This document shows positions 1 through 10,893 of a stretch of DNA of 64,000 bases, one piece after another. Position numbers and translations under genes: made by a program. The notes under the pieces were generated by a model. The model saw only the letters and a program-made list of their open reading frames with translations, did not search any database and was not told the DNA's origin. Positions within the stretch are counted from its first letter, which is position 1. Each line of letters starts with the position of its first letter. Origin of the DNA: Maribacter forsetii DSM 18668 (GTDB lineage Bacteria > Bacteroidota > Bacteroidia > Flavobacteriales > Flavobacteriaceae); NCBI RefSeq assembly GCF_000744105.1, contig NZ_JQLH01000001.1, forward strand, positions 3,632,501 through 3,696,500, given 5' to 3'.

Positions 1-1502
<1,502 letters not shown>

Positions 1503-1747
1503 GTTTTGTAAATATTCGTCCCAACGAAGTCAAAATCAATCCCGGCCCCGACTCTCGATTCAATTCCTTATATATATCCTAAGACATACTGAATTTTCAT
1601 GTTTCCTTAATTCTTGTTCCTCTCGCCCAGGTCCTCACCTGAACTCGATTCTTATCTCCACAATATTTCAATGAACTTCTATCCACTCAGCTCAAAATCT
1701 CTCGATTTCCTAGCCTCGTTTCCCTTAGGTGTTTCCCTAAGCGGCTG

Positions 1748-1777
1748 CAAATATACAACTGTTTTTTAACCTGACAA
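1748..1777 (-). promoter_or_regulatory. rRNA promoter, proximal
   Basis: Read on the minus strand there is a TTG at 1777-1775, a 19-bp spacer and TATATTTG at 1755-1748, which matches the Bacteroidota housekeeping promoter (TTTG, 19 bp, TAnnTTTG) apart from the first T. It lies about 245 bp upstream of the 16S 5' end and is followed by GC-richer sequence, as at rRNA starts. Confidence 0.8.
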
Positions 1778-1886
1778 CTTTTATCGAAAAAAAATTATTT
1801 TCTTTTTTTCGTCAGACCAAAACAACATATCTAAGAACCTATTTCCCACTCCCGATTCCAAATCAATCTTCCTCGCTAGCGGGGTG

Positions 1887-1916
1887 CAAATGTACACACT
1901 ATTATTAATTACACAA
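1887..1916 (-). promoter_or_regulatory. rRNA promoter, distal
   Basis: A second copy of the same architecture: TTG at 1916-1914, exactly 19 bp, then TACATTTG at 1894-1887, followed by a GC-rich GCACCCCGCTAGCG stretch. The spacing is identical to the proximal promoter 139 bp downstream, so the rRNA operon has tandem promoters. Confidence 0.8.
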
Positions 1917-1919
1917 CCA

Positions 1920-2454
1920 TTTTTTAAAATAAAAAACGAAAGTTTTTTGACCAAAACATAACTGCATGATTTTGACAGGGTTGGAGAAGGATAAAATGAG
2001 GTGATAATTCAACCATTAAACCCACTGCAGCATTAAGTAACATATTCTACCTATAACCCTGCTAGTATTTTAAACTACAAACCATAATTTAAAAAACAAA
2101 ACAAGCTTCAAATACTCATCATTTCCTCCATCTATTACTCGAATAAAAACAGAAAAACGTATCAATATTTAATTTTCGCCCTTACTAAATGACAAAATGG
2201 ATAGTCAAAAAAAGTGTATTTAATTCTACACCTATATAATGTATCTAATTATTGATGTAAGCAAACGGAAGATTATTAAACAACTATTCATTAAGAACCA
2301 TTACAATTTGAGTTTATGCAATACAGAATAATAATATTTAATTATCCAACTGTACTTTAATATTCAAAAATAACAGCATCAAAACATAGTAATACAGATA
2401 TGCGTTTGTCAAAAAGTACAATCACCAAATTAAAACAATCGTATTATTTAAAAC
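1920..2454. other. Gene-free stretch upstream of rRNA promoters
   Basis: About 530 bp of AT-rich sequence between the distal rRNA promoter and the terminator of the tRNA gene. I see no ORF of credible length, RNA gene or repeat in it. Confidence 0.6.
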
Positions 2455-2483
2455 AAAAAAAGGTCTTGCAAAAGCAAGACCTT
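2455..2483 (-). terminator. Rho-independent terminator of tRNA-Arg
   Basis: On the minus strand AAGGTCTTGC, loop TTTT, GCAAGACCTT, then a run of T. The ten-base-pair stem is perfect and starts ten bases after the tRNA 3' end. Confidence 0.9.
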
Positions 2484-2492
2484 AAATTTAAG

Positions 2493-2566
2493 TGACCTCG
2501 AAGGGATTCAAACCCCCAACCCTCAGAGCCGAAATCTGATGCGCTATTCAGTTGCGCCACGAGGCC
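2493..2566 (-). tRNA. tRNA-Arg (anticodon TCG)
   Basis: The minus strand folds as a 74-nt cloverleaf: acceptor GGCCTCG/CGAGGTC with one G-U pair, D arm GCGC/GCGC, anticodon stem TCAGA/TCTGA with loop TTTCGGC (anticodon TCG, reads CGA), and T arm GGGGG...with TTTGAAT. Discriminator base is A; CCA is not encoded. It is transcribed alone with its own terminator. Confidence 0.95.
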
Positions 2567-2576
2567 ATAATTTTTT

Positions 2577-2675
2577 ATTAGCAATTAGCAATTAGCAATT
2601 AGCAATTAGCAATTAGCAATTAGCAATTAGCAATTAGCAATTAGCAATTAGCAATTAGCAATTAGCAATTAGCAA
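2577..2675. repeat. Heptanucleotide tandem repeat (GCAATTA, ~14 copies)
   Basis: A perfect 7-bp period runs for 99 bp between the 3' end of the GatB/YqeY-like gene and tRNA-Arg. It is one of several heptamer arrays in the window, each with a different unit, and resembles the short tandemly repeated repetitive sequences known from cyanobacteria. Confidence 0.95.
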
Positions 2676-2704
2676 AATTAAAAATGCCCTAATACGAATC
2701 TATA

Positions 2705-3148
2705 TTATGCCAATTTCTTTTTTACGATTGTAGAAATCAACTTACCGTCTGCTTGACCCGCTAATTCCTTAGAAACAATCCCCATCACCTTACCCATATC
2801 TTTCATACCTGAAGCACCGGTAGCATCTATAGTTTGAACTACAACTTTTTCTACTTCTTCTTCAGTAAGTTGTTCTGGCAAAAATTGCTCTATGACAGCA
2901 ATCTGGGCTAATTCTGGATCAGCAAGATCTTGTCTTCCTTGTTCTATAAAAATGGCTGCACTATCTTTTCTTTGTTTTACCAACTTCTGTACAATCTGTA
3001 TTTCATTATCTTCGGTAATTTCTTCACCTCCACTCGTACTTGCAACCAACAATGCAGATTTTATAGCTCTAAGCGATTCTAGTGCTACGGAATCCTTTGC
3101 TTTCATTGCTAATTTCAACTGTTCCATTACTCTTTGCTGCAAAGCCAT
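2705..3148 (-). CDS. GatB/YqeY domain protein
   Basis: A 147-residue protein that is full length for the YqeY family. It starts ALQQRVMEQLKLAMKAKD, has the typical LESLRAIKSALL helix, and carries the family's C-terminal half (FLPEQLTEEEVEKVV, then GMKDMGKVMGIV and ADGKLISTIVKKKL). The family shares its fold with the tRNA-binding tail of the GatB amidotransferase subunit; the standalone protein's role is not established, though tRNA binding is likely. It follows ftsZ on the same strand, but a strong terminator separates them, so it is probably transcribed from its own promoter in the short gap. Confidence 0.93.
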   Translation of the reverse strand: MALQQRVMEQLKLAMKAKDSVALESLRAIKSALLVASTSGGEEITEDNEIQIVQKLVKQRKDSAAIFIEQGRQDLADPELAQIAVIEQFLPEQLTEEEVEKVVVQTIDATGASGMKDMGKVMGIVSKELAGQADGKLISTIVKKKLA

Positions 3149-3182
3149 ATCTCTTTTATTTTGGTCTGCGAAGATAAAAAAT

Positions 3183-3215
3183 AAAACCCGAAAACTATAT
3201 TAGTTTTCGGGTTTT
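3183..3215 (-). terminator. Terminator of the dcw operon
   Basis: AAAACCCGAAAACTA and its exact reverse complement flank a 3-nt loop, giving a 15-bp stem with T-runs on both strands. It lies 22 bp after the ftsZ stop codon and closes the cell-division operon. Confidence 0.93.
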
Positions 3216-3237
3216 AAAAATATTGTAAGACTTACTA

Positions 3238-5151
3238 TTAGTCTACATTATCATGTAAAAATGAGTTGTTAGATCTTAACTGAATATCATCATTACTATC
3301 TCCGCTTAAAGAAGTTCTAGATATCTTTTTTTCTCTTGAACTTTCATTTAAATCTACTCCTTGTCTTTGGTATGCCGGCTTCTTTTCGTCATAACTTGTA
3401 GGGGCGTTGTTTTTAAACTTATAATTGAAATCTTTTAGTTTTCTTCTGCGTTCGTCAGCTCTATCTCTCAACAATTCTTCAATAGGTGTTTCCATTGGAT
3501 CTAACGGTTCCTCTGGACTTGCCTCCCTACTTGGTGCTACTGTCTTTCTTTCGAATACCAACTCATCTTCAACAACCTTTGGCTCAAATTCTTCTGCTTT
3601 AGACTTTGCTCCAGTCAGTTTACTCTCTAACTGCATATAGTCATCCAAGCTATAGCGTTTTTCACCATTCTTATTGTATTCTAAGACCGGTACAATTTCA
3701 ATGCTTTCTTTTACATCAATATCTTTTACTTCATCATGCAAGTCAAACATGATTACATTCTCTTTCTCCTCTTCATCTTTTGATGATCTATCGAACCCTA
3801 CTGCGAATTGATCATCTTTCTCATCAACTTGTAATTCTTCTGGATCAACTACTTCAATATCTCTAAAAGCCGATGGTGCATCTACGATTACAAAATCTTC
3901 TTCTGAAACATTTTTAGCTAATACTTCCTCGTAAAAAACATTGAAATTTTTAATATAGTTCGTTGTAGGTATCAAGTCAAAATCTTCTTCCTCAACGAAC
4001 TCATACTTTTTTACGGGTTTGACTTGTTTTACCTCCTCTTCCTCATCGTCCATTTCTAAAGTATGAACTGTTTTTTGGTTAGATAACAACATTGCTTCTG
4101 CACGTTGTCCTTCTTCTAACGTATGGATAATTTTCTTAGACTCGGTATTTACAATATCATCTTGTTGCTCAATATTAAACCCAGTAGCAATGACCGTTAC
4201 AGCAATAGCCTCACCTAAGCTCTCATCTTCACCAACACCCATAATAATGTTTGCTCCGTATCCTGCTTCTATTTGAATATGATCATTGATTTCACCAATC
4301 TCGTCAATTGTTATTTCTTGTGCACCAGAAACAATCAATAACAATACGTTTTTAGCTCCTTGAATCTTGTTATCGTTCAACAACGGAGAATCCAATGCTT
4401 TCATAATCGCTTCATTAGCCCTAGCAGAACCAGATGAAATAGCAGACCCCATTATAGCAGTACCACTATTTGATAGTACTGTTTTAGCATCACGTAAATC
4501 TATGTTTTGTGTATAGTGATGTGTAATAACTTCTGCAATACCTCTAGCAGCAGTTGCCAATACTTCATCAGCCTTAGAGAACCCAGCTTTAAAACCAAGG
4601 TTACCGTATACTTCTCTTAATTTATTGTTATTAATGACGATCAGCGAATCGACATTATTACGCAATTTTTCAATACCTCGTTGTGCCTGCTCAACTCTCA
4701 TTTTACCTTCGAATTGAAACGGCATAGTAACGATACCAACAGTAAGAACATCCATTTCTTTTGCAAACTTGGCAATTACGGGAGCAGCACCAGTTCCTGT
4801 TCCCCCGCCCATACCAGCAGTAATGAATATCATTTTAGTAGTTGTATCCAACATACTTTTAATCTCTTCCATGCTTTCCATGGCAGCTTGTTCACCTACT
4901 TCAGGATTGGCACCAGCACCCAAACCTTCTGTTAATGATACACCTAATTGTATTTTGTTTGGCACCGGACTATTGTCTAAAGCCTGAGAATCCGTATTAC
5001 AGATTACAAAATCAACTCCGTTAATTCCTGCCTGGAACATGTGATTAATGGCATTACTACCACCGCCACCTACACCAATGACTTTTATAACGTTGCTTTG
5101 ATTCTTTGGTAGATCAAAGGAGATATTATCAAATTCGCTGTTCTTACTCAT
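3238..5151 (-). CDS. ftsZ: Cell division protein FtsZ
   Basis: Tubulin-like GTPase that forms the cytokinetic Z-ring. The GTP-binding tubulin signature GGGTGTG is at residues 115-121, and the N-terminal GVGGGGSNAINHM loop and the NNKLREVYG region are intact. The globular core ends near residue 330. The protein has 637 residues against about 380 in Escherichia coli; the extra ~300 residues are a Glu/Asp/Lys-rich, low-complexity C-terminal linker ending in a short tail (FLHDNVD). Long linkers are usual in Bacteroidota FtsZ. It is the last gene of the dcw operon, 43 bp after ftsA. Confidence 0.98.
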   Translation of the reverse strand: MSKNSEFDNISFDLPKNQSNVIKVIGVGGGGSNAINHMFQAGINGVDFVICNTDSQALDNSPVPNKIQLGVSLTEGLGAGANPEVGEQAAMESMEEIKSMLDTTTKMIFITAGMGGGTGTGAAPVIAKFAKEMDVLTVGIVTMPFQFEGKMRVEQAQRGIEKLRNNVDSLIVINNNKLREVYGNLGFKAGFSKADEVLATAARGIAEVITHHYTQNIDLRDAKTVLSNSGTAIMGSAISSGSARANEAIMKALDSPLLNDNKIQGAKNVLLLIVSGAQEITIDEIGEINDHIQIEAGYGANIIMGVGEDESLGEAIAVTVIATGFNIEQQDDIVNTESKKIIHTLEEGQRAEAMLLSNQKTVHTLEMDDEEEEVKQVKPVKKYEFVEEEDFDLIPTTNYIKNFNVFYEEVLAKNVSEEDFVIVDAPSAFRDIEVVDPEELQVDEKDDQFAVGFDRSSKDEEEKENVIMFDLHDEVKDIDVKESIEIVPVLEYNKNGEKRYSLDDYMQLESKLTGAKSKAEEFEPKVVEDELVFERKTVAPSREASPEEPLDPMETPIEELLRDRADERRRKLKDFNYKFKNNAPTSYDEKKPAYQRQGVDLNESSREKKISRTSLSGDSNDDIQLRSNNSFLHDNVD

Positions 5152-5194
5152 ATTCTAATTATTACTGGTTATGTATTCTCTTATGCTATGCTTA

Positions 5195-6538
5195 TTACTC
5201 TGCGTTATCTAAAAATTCTTTCAATTTTTCAGACCACTTATCAAAAACGGATTTTCTTTCTTTATGCAAGTTAGGGCGAGCTACTGCTTCCGTATCACGA
5301 TCTGCATACACCAACTCTTCTTCTTGCTCTAGTTCCTGTTCTTGTAAAATCTCTTCTTGCGTCAATTTCAACTTCTCTTGGTTTTTAATGGCATTCATTA
5401 AAAGACCAACAGCTGTTGCATACAATGGACTAGCAACTTCTTCATCAGAATCGCCAGCTAAATGTTCGTTAGGGTACCCGATACGAGTATCCATACCTGT
5501 TATATATTCTACTAATTGCTTTAAATGCTTCAACTGGCTACCACCACCTGTTAACACGATACCTGCAATCAATTTTTTCTTTTGCTCTTCATGACCGTAG
5601 TTTTTAATTTCTACATACACTTGTTCAATAATTTCAACTACACGAGCGTGAATAATCTTAGATAGATTTTTCAATGAGATCTCTTTTGGCTCTCTACCAC
5701 GTAAACCTGGAATGGACACAATTTCATTATCTCTATTCTCACCTGGCCAAGCAGATCCAAATCTGGTTTTCAACAATTCGGCTTGCTTCTCAATAATCGA
5801 ACATCCTTCTTTTATATCCTCGGTAATAACTCCACCACCAAAAGGAATAACCGCAGTATGCCTAATGATACCATCTTTAAAAATGGCAAGATCAGTTGTA
5901 CCACCACCTATATCGATCAATGCTACACCAGCTTCTTTTTCTTCTTGACTCAGTACTGCGTCAGATGATGCTAATGGCTCTAGTGTTATATTTCCTAAAT
6001 CCAATCCTGCACTTTTAATGCAACGACCTACGTTTTTAATGGAAACTACCTGCCCAACCACTACATGAAAGTTAGCTTCTAGCCTACCACCGTACATACC
6101 AACAGGTTCACGGATTTCCGCTTGCCCGTCAACTTTGTATTCTTGTGGTAACACATGAATAATCTCCTCACCTGGTAGCATAATCAATTTGTGCACTTGA
6201 TTACATAACAAGTCTACATCTTCCTCTCCTATTACCTCCTCAGAATCTTTTCTGGTGATGTAATCGCTGTGCTGTAAACTTCTAATATGCTGACCGGCAA
6301 TACCAACAACAACAGATCCAATCTTAAGACCAGAATTTGCTTCTGCCTCTTCAACCGCCTGCTGTATAGATTTTATGGTCTGGGTAATGTTATTTACCAC
6401 CCCTCTGTGTACACCTAAACTTTTGGACTTACCGATACCCAAAATCTCAATTTTACCATACTCGTTTTGTTTTCCGATTATGGCAACGATTTTCGTTGTT
6501 CCTATGTCTAAACCGACTGAATATTTAGTTTGTTCCAT
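5195..6538 (-). CDS. ftsA: Cell division protein FtsA
   Basis: Actin-family ATPase that tethers FtsZ to the inner membrane. The N-terminal phosphate-binding loop GLDIGTTKIVAIIG is at residues 9-22, the second phosphate loop reads DIGGGTTDLAIF, and LTGGGSQLKHL marks the adenosine motif. The C-terminus (VFDKWSEKLKEFL) looks like the amphipathic membrane-targeting helix that defines FtsA. At 447 residues it is slightly longer than the E. coli protein owing to a Gln/Glu-rich linker before that helix. It lies 4 bp after ftsQ. Confidence 0.97.
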   Translation of the reverse strand: MEQTKYSVGLDIGTTKIVAIIGKQNEYGKIEILGIGKSKSLGVHRGVVNNITQTIKSIQQAVEEAEANSGLKIGSVVVGIAGQHIRSLQHSDYITRKDSEEVIGEEDVDLLCNQVHKLIMLPGEEIIHVLPQEYKVDGQAEIREPVGMYGGRLEANFHVVVGQVVSIKNVGRCIKSAGLDLGNITLEPLASSDAVLSQEEKEAGVALIDIGGGTTDLAIFKDGIIRHTAVIPFGGGVITEDIKEGCSIIEKQAELLKTRFGSAWPGENRDNEIVSIPGLRGREPKEISLKNLSKIIHARVVEIIEQVYVEIKNYGHEEQKKKLIAGIVLTGGGSQLKHLKQLVEYITGMDTRIGYPNEHLAGDSDEEVASPLYATAVGLLMNAIKNQEKLKLTQEEILQEQELEQEEELVYADRDTEAVARPNLHKERKSVFDKWSEKLKEFLDNAE

Positions 6539-6542
6539 TTTA

Positions 6543-7262
6543 TTATATTTTAGTGCACACCACCTGGTTATTGAATTCTAAACTTACTTCTGCATAATCC
6601 TCCAAGGTCTCATCCTTGTTCGCTTTGACATAAAACGCCTTAAAATTGCTAAACTTGGCATCTAAATCTTCAATACCGCCTATGTTTACAACAAAATTGT
6701 TAAGCCTTAATCGTAACTGATATTCTTCCTCTCCTTTGATATGAATACCAATTACAGATTCCCGAAAAAAATCATCCATATTTATGTGTTCCAATATGAC
6801 ATAAACATCCTCAAGGCTTTTACCACTGATATTGCCTGTGATGATAGGAACTCTAGCCGAATGATTATTTGAAAGAGGCATTCTCTTTCCTTCATCGTCC
6901 AAATAGAACTTTGTGTTCCCTTCTATGCGCCCTATTGGTTTCCTTTGAACAATTTTAGACGTTAGCTGACCATCTATTGTTAGATAGACTTGTGCACTTT
7001 TCACCATTTCATTGGCCTCAAGGGCCTTTTCTACAGTATTCAAAACTATATTTTCTTTAGGCACATTATCAAGGCTACCGTAATTTTGTATTAACAATTT
7101 ATTAACCGTTCCTTCAGTGAGGTACAAATTTTGATCCCCAATGAATTCTACCTTCATTCCCGTAACATTTTTAGCGCTATTACGCTCATTTGAAAAAGCA
7201 TATAACCCCATGATTACTAGAACTAAAGCCGCTAACTTTATAAAATTCCAATTAACCTGCAT
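6543..7262 (-). CDS. ftsQ: Cell division protein FtsQ
   Basis: Bitopic divisome protein of 239 residues: a short cytoplasmic N-terminus, one membrane segment at about 6-23 (FIKLAALVLVIMGLYAF), then a periplasmic POTRA-like region (KVEFIGDQNLYLTEGTVNKLL) and the FtsQ beta domain. Similarity to proteobacterial FtsQ is low, so position between murC and ftsA is an important part of the call. Its start overlaps the end of murC by 11 bp, consistent with translational coupling. Confidence 0.9.
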   Translation of the reverse strand: MQVNWNFIKLAALVLVIMGLYAFSNERNSAKNVTGMKVEFIGDQNLYLTEGTVNKLLIQNYGSLDNVPKENIVLNTVEKALEANEMVKSAQVYLTIDGQLTSKIVQRKPIGRIEGNTKFYLDDEGKRMPLSNNHSARVPIITGNISGKSLEDVYVILEHINMDDFFRESVIGIHIKGEEEYQLRLRLNNFVVNIGGIEDLDAKFSNFKAFYVKANKDETLEDYAEVSLEFNNQVVCTKI

Positions 7263-8607
7263 ACGACATTTCTTTTTTAATTTTCACAACTTCTAAACCT
7301 ATATCTCCGGCTCCCATTGTTAGTAAAACATCAGGATCCTGTTTTTTTATTTCAGAAAGGATTTGTTCTTTCGAAATTAATTTTTTATTACCGCTATTTA
7401 CCTTTTCCAACAACCATTCTGATGTTATCCCCTCAAGTGGTTCTTCTCTAGCCGGATAGATATCCAGCAACAAAATATTCTGGAATTGCGACAAGCTTTT
7501 TGCAAACTCATCTGCAAAATCACGTGTTCTTGAAAACAGGTGTGGCTGAAAAATCGCCAATACTTTTTTATTTGGATGCATTTCTGCAACTGCTTCAAAA
7601 ACAGCATTTATTTCTGTTGGGTGATGCGCATAATCATCTATAAAAACGAAATCATCATTTTTAATTTTGTATGAAAAACGCCTTTGCACTCCTTTAAATG
7701 TTGCTAATGCCTCTGCAAGGCGATGCGGTGGGGAACCTGCTTGCATCGCCATTGCGAAAGCTACCAAACCGTTCAACAGATTATGTCGCCCAGGTTTGTT
7801 GAATTCAACCCCTTCTAGTTTGAGGTCAGGGGTCTCCAAATCGAATATGTAGGTGCCATGTTCTATTTTTATGTTTCGAATGCAATAATCCGAATCGTCT
7901 TCTATACCATATGTCAACCCTTCTAAAGGCAAACCATTACGAACAAATAGTTTACCACCCGGTTTTAAGCGTTTGGTAAAATCAACAAATGTTCTTTCCA
8001 ATTCTTGCGCATCACCATAAATATCAAGGTGATCAGCATCCATAGACGTAACACACGCTACATTTGGCGTCAACTGCATAAATGAACGATCAAATTCATC
8101 TGCTTCAACTACCGAATAGTCTGTTCCTTCTAAAAGGAAATTACTATTAAAATCTTCTGAAATTCCGCCTAAGAACGCCGTCATTTTTACTCCTGTTTCT
8201 TTTAACAAATGCGCCAAAATACTAGAGGTCGTTGTTTTACCATGCGTACCGGCAACTGCCAAACAGAAAGAGTCTTTGGTAATTAAACCAAGTACCTCTG
8301 AGCGTTTCTTAATCGTGAACCCATTATTTAAAAAGTACTGATACTCCGAATGAGTAGATGGTACCGCAGGGGTATACACTACTAAAGTGTGCTCAACATC
8401 GTCTTTAAACTCATCTGCAACACTTTTGATGTCATCTAAATAATGAATGTCAATACCTGAACTTGCCAACTCTTGTGTAAGCGGAGTCTCGGTTTTATCG
8501 TACCCTGCAACCGCTTTATCAATGAACGCAAAATAACGCGCCAAAGCAGACATACCTATGCCCCCAATGCCTATAAAATACACCCTATGTATTTGCGTTA
8601 CGTTCAT
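7252..8607 (-). CDS. murC: UDP-N-acetylmuramate--L-alanine ligase
   Basis: Cytoplasmic Mur ligase that adds L-Ala to UDP-MurNAc. The N-terminal FIGIGGIGMSALA UDP-binding motif is at about 11-23 and the ATP-binding AGTHGKTTT at 119-127; a DDYAHHPTEI motif typical of MurC occurs in the C-terminal domain. Length of 451 residues is normal. The gene sits one base after murG and overlaps ftsQ. Confidence 0.98.
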   Translation of the reverse strand: MNVTQIHRVYFIGIGGIGMSALARYFAFIDKAVAGYDKTETPLTQELASSGIDIHYLDDIKSVADEFKDDVEHTLVVYTPAVPSTHSEYQYFLNNGFTIKKRSEVLGLITKDSFCLAVAGTHGKTTTSSILAHLLKETGVKMTAFLGGISEDFNSNFLLEGTDYSVVEADEFDRSFMQLTPNVACVTSMDADHLDIYGDAQELERTFVDFTKRLKPGGKLFVRNGLPLEGLTYGIEDDSDYCIRNIKIEHGTYIFDLETPDLKLEGVEFNKPGRHNLLNGLVAFAMAMQAGSPPHRLAEALATFKGVQRRFSYKIKNDDFVFIDDYAHHPTEINAVFEAVAEMHPNKKVLAIFQPHLFSRTRDFADEFAKSLSQFQNILLLDIYPAREEPLEGITSEWLLEKVNSGNKKLISKEQILSEIKKQDPDVLLTMGAGDIGLEVVKIKKEMSYAG

Positions 8608-8608
8608 T

Positions 8609-9697
8609 TTATTTGATCAATTTTTCTATTTCATCGCAGATATCAGATGTTGCATTTGGTAATGCCAACGACTTAATATTCTTTGATAATTCTTGTTGCT
8701 TTTCTTCGGATTTAAATACCGATTCAAACTCCGTTTTAAATGTTGTATCAAGCTCTTTCTCCCTGATCATAATTGCAGCGTTATGACCAACAAGAGATAA
8801 TGCATTCATAGTTTGGTGATCTTCTGCTACAACTGGCGACGGAATAAAGAATGTTGGTTTCCCAACCAAACACAATTCTGACACTGCACCTGCACCTGCT
8901 CTTGAAATGATGAAATCTGCAGCTACATAAGCTTTATCCATCGAGTTTAAAAAAGCATGTACTTTAATATTCTCTGACTGATGCGATTTATAGGTTTCGT
9001 AATACCCTTTTCCACATTGCCATATCACTTGCAATCCTAATGCCTCAAAATATTCTAAATGATCCGCTACCAATTGGTTGATGCGTCTTGCCCCTAAACT
9101 TCCACCTAATACTAAAAGTGTTTTCTTATCGGCATTCAATTCAAAATACTGTAAAGCTTCATTTTTAGTAGCTTTCAATACCACCAAATCTGAACGTACA
9201 GGATTACCCGTTTTTACAATTTTATCTTTCGGGAAAAATTTCTCCATGCCATCATAGGCCACGCAGATTTTTTTCACTTTGTCTTTTAATAGTTTATTGG
9301 TAATACCAGCAAAGGAATTCTGTTCTTGCAATACACAAGGTATACCCTTAGTGGTTGCCATTTTTAACAACGGACCACTAGCAAAACCACCCGTACCAAT
9401 TACGGCGTGTGGTTTAAACTTCGATACGATGCTATTTGCTCTCATTAAGCTACTTATCAATTTTATTGGAAAAAGTAGATTTTTAAGGGTCAGTTTTCGC
9501 TGAATTCCCGTAATCCACAATCCTTCTATTTTATATCCTGCTTGCGGCACTTTTTCCATCTCCATTCTATCCTTCGCTCCTACGAACAAAAACTCCGCAT
9601 CAGGATACCTCCTTTTCAATTCGTTCGCTATGGCAATGGCCGGATAAATATGTCCGCCAGTACCTCCTCCTGATAAAATGAACTTATAACTGCCCAC
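8609..9697 (-). CDS. murG: UDP-N-acetylglucosamine transferase MurG
   Basis: Membrane-associated glycosyltransferase (GT28) that converts lipid I to lipid II. The N-terminal GGGTGGHIYPAIAIA loop binds the lipid acceptor side, and the C-terminal half has FISRAGAGAVSEL and the AEDHQTMNA segment that binds UDP-GlcNAc. It has 362 residues, a normal length. The start overlaps ftsW by 14 bp. Confidence 0.98.
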   Translation of the reverse strand: MGSYKFILSGGGTGGHIYPAIAIANELKRRYPDAEFLFVGAKDRMEMEKVPQAGYKIEGLWITGIQRKLTLKNLLFPIKLISSLMRANSIVSKFKPHAVIGTGGFASGPLLKMATTKGIPCVLQEQNSFAGITNKLLKDKVKKICVAYDGMEKFFPKDKIVKTGNPVRSDLVVLKATKNEALQYFELNADKKTLLVLGGSLGARRINQLVADHLEYFEALGLQVIWQCGKGYYETYKSHQSENIKVHAFLNSMDKAYVAADFIISRAGAGAVSELCLVGKPTFFIPSPVVAEDHQTMNALSLVGHNAAIMIREKELDTTFKTEFESVFKSEEKQQELSKNIKSLALPNATSDICDEIEKLIK

Positions 9698-10892
9698 TTA
9701 AAATCTCTAAAGGGTTCGTTTCATCTATATCAACATCATTGCCAGAAGCACTCTCCTGCGCTATACTTTTATTACTTGCACTTAAAATGATTCCTATTGC
9801 CAAACAGGTCATCCAACTAGAGGTACCACCGCTACTGATCAATGGTAAATTCTGTCCCGTTACCGGAAATAATTCTACCGCAACCGCCATGTTTATTAGT
9901 GCTTGAAAAACAATAGGTAATCCTACCCCTAGCACTAATAATTTGCTAAAGATCGATGCACATCCGTTAGCGACGACCACTATCCTAAACAACAGAAACA
10001 AATAAAATAGCATCAAAATAAATCCACCTATTAAACCATATTCTTCAACGATAATCGCATAGATAAAATCTGATGAACTCTGTGGTAAAAAGTTCTTTTG
10101 CACACTTTTACCCGCTCCTTTACCCATTACTCCACCTGTAGCTATGGCAATTTTTGCTCTTTCTATTTGATAGGTTCCTTCTGAATCTTCAGGGTTAGAG
10201 AAACTATCTATCCTGCTCATCCATGTATCTACCCTATTCGGAAATAAATCTGGAAACGCTTTTGCCGTTAATATGAATATGGACAAAAACAGAACTCCCG
10301 TTCCTACAATACCTAATAAATATTTCATAGGATATCCTCCTAAAAAACACAATACCATAACCATAGAGAAAACAATAGCCGCAGTTGAAAAGTTAGCTGG
10401 TAATATTAACGCCACTACAGCAAATACAGGCAACCACAATGGCACTATGCTTTCTGTAAACGTTATTTTAATATCTCTAACCTTAGAGAAATAACGCGCT
10501 ACATATATCATTAACACTACTGCCGCCAAGTTAGAGGGCTGAAAACCGAAACCTACCAAAGGCAGACGAATCCAACGACTGGCATTGGTACCACCACTTG
10601 AAGTACCTTGCGCCAATACGAATATGAGCAATACCAACACTATGGGCAACGCTATCATGGACAGCCCTTTAAAAAAGTGCGTAGGTATTTTATGTACCCC
10701 GTAAATAATTCCAAAGCCTAAAAACAACAGTATGGCATGTTTTACCAAGTGCCCAACCGGCGTACCACTACCTACAACATATACCAAATTACTACTGGCA
10801 CTATATACTGGTAGAAATGAAAATAAGGCCAAGAGTGCCGCAATGGCCCAAATAGCTTTATCTCCTTTTATATTTTGAAATATATTCAACAC
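9684..10892 (-). CDS. ftsW: SEDS glycosyltransferase FtsW
   Basis: Polytopic membrane protein of 402 residues with about ten hydrophobic segments and the SEDS-family motifs, including GTGVLFLS-type loops and the C-terminal NMAVAVELFPVTGQNLPLISSGGTS signature region (split here: INMAVAVELFPVTGQ, then LPLISSGGTS). SEDS proteins polymerise lipid II into septal glycan together with a class B PBP, here FtsI from the same operon. It starts 1 bp after murD. Confidence 0.97.
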   Translation of the reverse strand: MLNIFQNIKGDKAIWAIAALLALFSFLPVYSASSNLVYVVGSGTPVGHLVKHAILLFLGFGIIYGVHKIPTHFFKGLSMIALPIVLVLLIFVLAQGTSSGGTNASRWIRLPLVGFGFQPSNLAAVVLMIYVARYFSKVRDIKITFTESIVPLWLPVFAVVALILPANFSTAAIVFSMVMVLCFLGGYPMKYLLGIVGTGVLFLSIFILTAKAFPDLFPNRVDTWMSRIDSFSNPEDSEGTYQIERAKIAIATGGVMGKGAGKSVQKNFLPQSSSDFIYAIIVEEYGLIGGFILMLFYLFLLFRIVVVANGCASIFSKLLVLGVGLPIVFQALINMAVAVELFPVTGQNLPLISSGGTSSWMTCLAIGIILSASNKSIAQESASGNDVDIDETNPLEILSGQL

Positions 10893-10893
10893 C

